Source: Balaenoptera acutorostrata (Eukaryota; Chordata; Mammalia; Artiodactyla; Balaenopteridae). Taken from it: a DNA stretch of 64,000 nucleotides. The position numbers and the translations under genes were made by a program. Shown piece by piece: positions 58,563 through 64,000 of the stretch. The notes under the pieces were generated by a model. That model was not told where the DNA came from. It worked only from the letters and a program-made list of their open reading frames with translations, and searched no databases. How positions within the stretch are numbered: position 1 is the first letter of the stretch; every line of letters starts with the position of its first letter. The stretch is taken from contig NC_080069.1 in NCBI RefSeq assembly GCF_949987535.1, positions 46,117,269-46,181,268 on the forward strand, given 5' to 3'.

Positions 58563-60163
58563 AATCCACAGCTAACATCATATTCAACAGTGAAAACCTG
58601 AAAGCATTACCTCAGGATCAGGAACAAGACAAGGATGTCCATTCTCACCACTTTTATTAAACATAGTTTTAGAAGTCCTAGCCATGGCAACCAGAGAAGA
58701 AAAAGAAATACAAGATATCCAGATTGGAAAAGAAGAAGTAAAACTGTCAGTGTTTGCAGATGATATGATACTATACATAGAAAATCCTAAAGATGCTATC
58801 AGAAAACTACTAGAGCTCATCAATGAATTCAGTAAACTTTCAGGATACAAAATTAATCCACAGAAATCTCTTGCATTCTTATACACTGACAACAAAAGAT
58901 CAGAAAGGGAAATTAAAGAAACAGTGCCATTTACCATCACATGAAAAAGAATAAAATACGTAGTAATAAACTTACCTAAGGAAACAAAAGACCAGTACTA
59001 CAAACGTAAGATGCTGATGAAAGAAATGGAAGATGACACAAACAGATGGAAAGATTTATCGTGTTTTTGGATTGGAAGAATCAATATTGTCAAAATGACT
59101 ACACATACCCAAGGGAATCTACAGATTCATTGCAATCCCTATCAAATTACCAATGGCATTTTTCACAGAAGTAGAACAAAAACAAAAAAAATTTAAATTT
59201 GTTTGGAAACACAAAAGACCCTGAATAGCCAAAGCAATGTTGAGAAAGAAAAACAGAGCTGAAGGAATCAGGCTCCCTGACTACATACTATACTATAAAG
59301 CTACAGCAATCAAAACAGTATGCTACTGGCACAAAGACAGATTCATGGATCAATGGAACAGGTTAGAAAGCCCAGAAATAAACCCATGCACGTATGATCA
59401 ATTAATCTACAACAAAGGAGACAAAAATATACAATGAAGAAAAGCCAGTCTCTACAATAAGTGATACTAAGAAAATTTTACAACCACATGTAAAAGAATG
59501 AACAGTCTGTAACACCATACACAAAAATAAACTGAAAATGGATTAAAGACCTGAATGTAAGACCAGATAATATAAAACTCTTAGAGGAAAACATAGGCAG
59601 AACACTCTTTGACATAAATCACAGCAAGATCTTTTTTGATCCACCTCCTAGAATAATGAAAATAAAAACAAAAATAAACAAATGGGACCTAATTAAACTT
59701 AAAAGCTTTTGTACTGAAAAGGAAACCATAAACAAAATGAAAAGACAGCCCACAGAATGAGAGAATATATTTGCAAATGATGCGACCAACAAGGGATAAA
59801 TCTCCAAAATATACAAACAGGGCATGCAGCTCAATATCAAAAAAATAAAATATACAACCTAGTCAAAAAATGGGTAGAAGATCTAAATAGACATTCCTCC
59901 AAATAAGGCATATAGATGGCCAAAAAGTACATGAAAAGATGCTCAACATCACTAATTATTAGAAAAATGCAAATCAGAACTATTGTACAATGAGGTATCA
60001 CTTCACACCAGTCAGAAAGGCCATCATCATAAAGTCTGCAAACATTAAATGCTGTAGAGGGTGTGGAGAAAAGGGAACCCTTTTGCACTGTTGGTGGGAA
60101 TGTAAATTGGTGCAGCCACTATGGAGAACAGTATGGAGGTTCCTTAAAAAAAATAGAGCTACA
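58563..60163 (+). mobile_element. 5'-inverted L1, 5' segment (sense)
   Basis: ORF2 from the reverse-transcriptase region (starting near the CACAGCTAACATC motif; Phe-Ala-Asp-Asp near 58755-58766) through to the C-terminus, ending near GGAGGTTCCTTAAAAAAAATAGAGCT at 60163. It stops just where the inverted neighbour begins in L1 coordinates, so the two are one insertion. Multiple stops and frameshifts (near 58942, 59224, 59440, 59757) make it non-coding. Confidence 0.9.
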
Positions 60164-60367
60164 ATAAAACTTATTTTGAATTAAATGTGAATCTCCTAAT
60201 TGATCTCTGCAGAGTTAGGAGAAGGTTGCACAGTCACTCTACCCTTAAAAACATTAGCCCAGCATTTTCTTTAATATAGAAAAAATTAAGTATCAAAGTA
60301 GTTTATCACCTCTCCTACCCTGTCTTTCTGTGAGAAATCTCTTCTCTTTACTAATTTACTGTGATTT

Positions 60368-60382
60368 AAAAACAAGAACAAA
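60368..60382. repeat. Target-site duplication of the truncated L1 (left copy)
   Basis: Perfect 15-bp match to 61248-61262. Confidence 0.92.
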
Positions 60383-61247
60383 TGGCCATCATCAAAAAAT
60401 CTAGAAACAATAAATGCTGGAGAGGGTGTGGAGGAAAGGGAACACTCTTGCACTGTTGGTGGGAATGTAAATTGATACAGCCGCTATGGAGAACAGTATG
60501 GAGGTTCCTTAAAAAACTACAAATAGAACTACCATACGACCCAGCAATCCCACTACTGGGCATATACCCTGAGAAAACCATAGGTCAAAAAGAGTCATGT
60601 ACCAAAATGTTCATTGCAGCTCTATTTACAATAGCCAGGACATGGAAGCAACCTAAATGTCCATCGACAGATGAATGGATAAAGAAGATGTGGCACATAT
60701 ATACAATGGAATATTACTCAGCCATAAAAAGAAATGAAATGGAGGTATTTGTAATGAGGTGGATGGAGTTAGAGTCTGTCATACAGAGTGAAGTAAGTCA
60801 GAAAGAGAAAAACAAATACAGTATGCTAACACATATATATGGAATCTAAGGGAAAAAAAAAAAAAAAAAAAAAAGGCCATGAAGAACCTAGTGGCAAGAC
60901 GGGAATAAAGACACAGACCTACTAGAGAATGGACTTGAGGATATGGGGAGGGGGTGGGGTGAGATGTGACAGGGTAAGAGAGTGTCATGGACATATATAC
61001 ACTACCAAATGTAAAATAGATAGCTAGTGGGAAGCAGCCGCATAGCACAGGGAGATCAGCTAGGTGCTTTGTGACCACCTAGAGGGGTGGGATGGGGAGG
61101 GTGGGAGGGAGGGAGATGCAAGAGGGAAGAGAAATGGGAACATATTGTATATGTATAACAGATTCACTTTGTTATAAAGCAGATGCTAACACACTATTGT
61201 AAGGCAATTATACTTCAATAAAGATGTTTGAAAAAAAAAAAAAAAAA
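60383..61247 (+). mobile_element. 5'-truncated L1 with clear target-site duplication
   Basis: The last 156 codons of ORF2 followed by 3' UTR and A-tail. The ORF2 frame is open from 60382 to its natural TAA at 60847-60849, without breaks, so this copy is younger or luckier than the others. It is flanked by a perfect 15-bp repeat, AAAAACAAGAACAAA, at 60368-60382 and 61248-61262. The pre-insertion site fits a TTTT/AA nick on the opposite strand. The 3' UTR has a strong G-rich block at 61081-61113, and the end is TTCAATAAAGATG. Confidence 0.95.
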
Positions 61248-61262
61248 AAAAACAAGAACAAA

Positions 61263-63565
61263 CAAAAATATCATTTAAAGGATTGCTTATTGAATCTTCA
61301 ATTTAACTTGTAGATTAACCATTGCAATTTACCTTGAAAATTAAAAATAGTTCTAAAATTATTTAAAGATAAAATATGATGGAGACAGGCTTTTTGTAAT
61401 GTGCCAAGCTTCTTTAAAAAAAAAAAAAGTGTGACAGCTCTTATGATAAGGCACAAATTATAAGTAACAAATCATAAAGTACTAATGTTAATGACAGAAA
61501 AGTGTTTGCTATTATCCTTTTTCATTATTCTGCATAAAAGGGCACAAATGATCTTTGACTTTTCAGAATATGCTCCTTAGCTCATTTCAAAAACAGGAAA
61601 TCTACATATTTCTTTTTCTTTTTGTTGATCTTTCTTGAAGAAGAGACAAAGATACAGTAGAAATTAAGGCAGACTATTCTGCTAACTTAAAAGTAATTCA
61701 AAACTGTAGACATTTTACTCCTATTATGTTTGAGATATTCTTTGAGGGCTGATAATAGATTCAACAATATATGAAACGGTCTTGGAATTTGTGGTATAAC
61801 AGTCAATGCACACATTTATACATTGAGTTAATCCCTAATGGGAGCAAAGTATATTTACCCAAGTATTTACCTAGACAGAACTACAGTTCCATAAAAATTA
61901 AAATAGTTATTTATTTATAAAACCCATAATTTACATGTGTATTAAGTTTTGCTATGCTTATTGCCCCCAAACATACAGTGTTTCAAAGACTTTTTCTTTC
62001 TCATCTAAAAATATTTTGTGGATTAGCTTTGAAATAAAATTGAAACACATTTTAATTGTCATGATTGCCCATTGTACTAATAACAGTTAAATTGATGTAT
62101 TTTTTTCGATTACATGTAATAGAGTAAATATATTTCTCTCTGAAATGGCGTATGTTTATTTCCAAGTATAATTTTGAGGAGAAAATCCCCTTAGAATCCA
62201 GAGATGAAATTGTTAATATTATTTATTATACCCTTAGGGTCATATATACATAGGGCAGAAGAGAACTAATTATGACAGACAAAGGCTTTTCCCTCTAGAC
62301 CTGACACTACAATGAAGCATCTGATATCTTTCCAAAAGTATCCAGCCCTAGAGATTCAGTATGAACTGTTTTTGTTATAAGATTTGAAGGAATGACTGAC
62401 TGTTTTAGACAGGGAGGAGAAGAAACTTGGGACTAAATTTTGTGTACTTTAAAGTCCATTTTAGCTGATAAGGTAGCAGACGTCTGATGAGATGCAAAAG
62501 TTTTGCTATATATAGGTAGGAAAAAACTGAAGTTGCGATAGGACATGAAATCAGGTACATAATTAAAAGTGAGCAGGGGAAAAAAACACTACTTTAAAGA
62601 AAAAAACAATTTAGCCTGTAACATGTAGGATAAATCAAGAGAATTTGGATTCCTGCAGTATACAGCCAATTAATCTCAATATATCCAATTAAGATTTTAG
62701 CTTCTTATCTTGAAGCAATGAAGTATTGCATACATTTTGATAGAAAAACTAGAATCAAGCCCCAGCATCCAAAATTAAAATACATGAACTACTTTTTATG
62801 CCTCAGTTTCTCATCTACAAAATGAGGATAAAAGTATTATCTATTTACATTTTTGTTTGAATTTAAATAAAATACCAAATGCAGTGTATTGTAATGTAAT
62901 ATAATTTCTTGCACATAAGTTCAATGAATGCTATTATTATGTATAGTTATTACCTTTGTGTAATTAAGCTCTGATATATTTCTGCAAATGCTGCTAAATA
63001 AATGCTTTTTAAATGAGTGTAAATAGATCTCCCCATTGGTATTACTCTCTTTTACATCCTTCCATTAAAATTGGCATATATTAGAATTATTAATTTTTAG
63101 AAAGCTATGTAAACAGGGAAATAATAGATTTACAATGCGTGTATTAATGCGTAAAAATTTTTGTTCTCCTAAACCTATGATCTAATTAAAGTTTTCATAT
63201 TTAGATTTATTTACTAGATGTTCAGTTTAATTTGTTGATTTATTTTAAGATTTTCTTTCTCCTGTAACAGTATATATGCCTACATAACATCATGACTCCA
63301 TGTCACCAAATAATGGTTAACAGCTGAACTTCTCCATCAGGTATAAGTCAGACATAAAAACTAAGGTTAGAACTAAAGATTAATTTCACACAATGTCAAC
63401 CATAACTCCTCAAAGTCTGTGTGTACCTATGAATGACAGAAGAAAATGTGAAACCACATAAGAAAGGCACTAGTAGAAATAAAAGAAGCAAGGTATTATC
63501 AATACTTCTTTTTACTTACATCCACCTCACCACACATATTGCCAATGCAAACACATGCTTAGTTT
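61263..63565. other. Unannotated AT-rich sequence, no gene seen
   Basis: No gene seen. Contains a MIR fragment at 62785-62945. Confidence 0.4.
62785..62945 (+). mobile_element. MIR SINE fragment
   Basis: 'TTTATGCCTCAGTTTCTCATCTACAAAATGAGGATAAAAGTATTAT' near 62796, then 'TCTTGCACATAAGTTCAATGAATGCTATTATTATG' near 62907: the MIR core and 3' end in order. Confidence 0.72.
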
Positions 63566-63576
63566 TAAAATAGGAT

Positions 63577-63925
63577 TTTTTTTAATTAATTAATTTATTT
63601 ATCTTTTGGCTGTGTTGGGTCTTTGTTGCTGCATGTGGGCTTTCTCTAGTTGCAGTGAGCGGGGGCTACTCTTCGTTGTGGTGTGTCTTCTCATTGTGGT
63701 GGCTTCTCTTGTTGCGGAGCACGGGCTTTAGGTGCTCGGGCTTCAGTAGTTTTGGCACGCGGGCTCAGTAGTTGTGGCTGATGGGCTCTAGAGCACAGGC
63801 TCAGTAGCTGTAATACAGGAGCTTAGCTGCTCCACGACATGTGGGATCTTCCCGGACCAGAGCTTGAACCCATGTCTCCTGCATTGGCAGGCGGATTCTT
63901 AACCACTGCACCACTAGGGAAGTCC
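63577..63925 (-). mobile_element. CHR-type tRNA-derived SINE
   Basis: On the minus strand it starts GGACTTCCCTAGTGGTGCAGTGG near 63925, with a B-box-like GGGTTCAAGCTC near 63865, and ends in an A-rich tail (T/AATTAATT on the plus strand). It is flanked by TAAAATAGGAT at 63566-63576 and 63926-63936 (a perfect 11-bp duplication, extended with mismatch). It is more diverged than the SINE at 4463-4826, with several changes in the head. Confidence 0.92.
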
Positions 63926-64000
63926 TAAAATAGGATCTTTATAATAATAAGTAGACAAATATATTTTTCAAGTAGGCGAAATTTCAGTAAATACATAAAT

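Noticed and set aside
1..64000. CRISPR arrays, operons, ribosome binding sites, bacterial terminators.
   Set aside because: The window is vertebrate DNA; no regularly spaced repeats or prokaryotic gene organisation are present.

Overview
This is mammalian nuclear DNA, most likely from a cetacean or a close cetartiodactyl relative. The evidence is lineage-typical repeats: three tRNA-derived SINEs of the CHR type known from whales, dolphins and hippos, each with its own target-site duplication; L1 elements with the 3' UTR and AATAAAGATG end typical of cetartiodactyl L1s; and a full-length mariner whose termini begin TTGGGTTGGCCAAAA, as in mariners of cattle and whale genomes. I saw no BovB or Bov-tA, which argues weakly against a ruminant. 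Species assignment is inference from memory of these families. The window is AT-rich and looks intergenic or deep-intronic: I found no confident protein-coding gene, no RNA gene and no CRISPR array.

Layout. 1-6 kb: L1 fragments, an old ERV LTR with leader and gag-like start, a CHR SINE and a palindromic AT-rich patch. 7.0 kb: a short open frame between good splice signals, the best candidate exon. 7.5-11.4 kb: MIR, ancient L1 and a 5'-truncated L1. 11.4-20.5 kb: mostly unannotated sequence with a second, weaker exon candidate. 20.5-25.8 kb: a dense nest containing hAT-type relics, an L1 tail, an internally deleted ERV-L-like provirus on the minus strand, and an LTR inserted into an old L1. 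26-39 kb: mostly unannotated DNA with old LTR-like repeats and three MIRs. 39.6-46.7 kb: an almost full-length but dead L1 bounded by a target-site duplication. 48.5 kb: a long polypyrimidine tract. 49.7-51.0 kb: an unexplained diverged direct repeat. 51.4 kb: a small hAT-like element. 53.2 kb: CHR SINE. 54.1-55.4 kb: mariner. 55.4-56.1 kb: L1 fragments including two tandem L1 3' ends. 57.9-60.2 kb: an L1 with a 5' inversion. 60.4-61.2 kb: a 5'-truncated L1 with a clear 15-bp duplication. 63.6 kb: CHR SINE.

Nothing here works together as a pathway. The content is the record of successive insertions by L1, SINEs, ERVs, mariner and hAT elements. I found no evidence of an undescribed functional system. 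The most worthwhile leads are two candidate exons, the twin-primed L1, the ERV-L-like remnant with flanking repeats, and the 49.7/50.8-kb repeat pair. Family names are recalled by eye, with no database search; boundaries without a target-site duplication are approximate.
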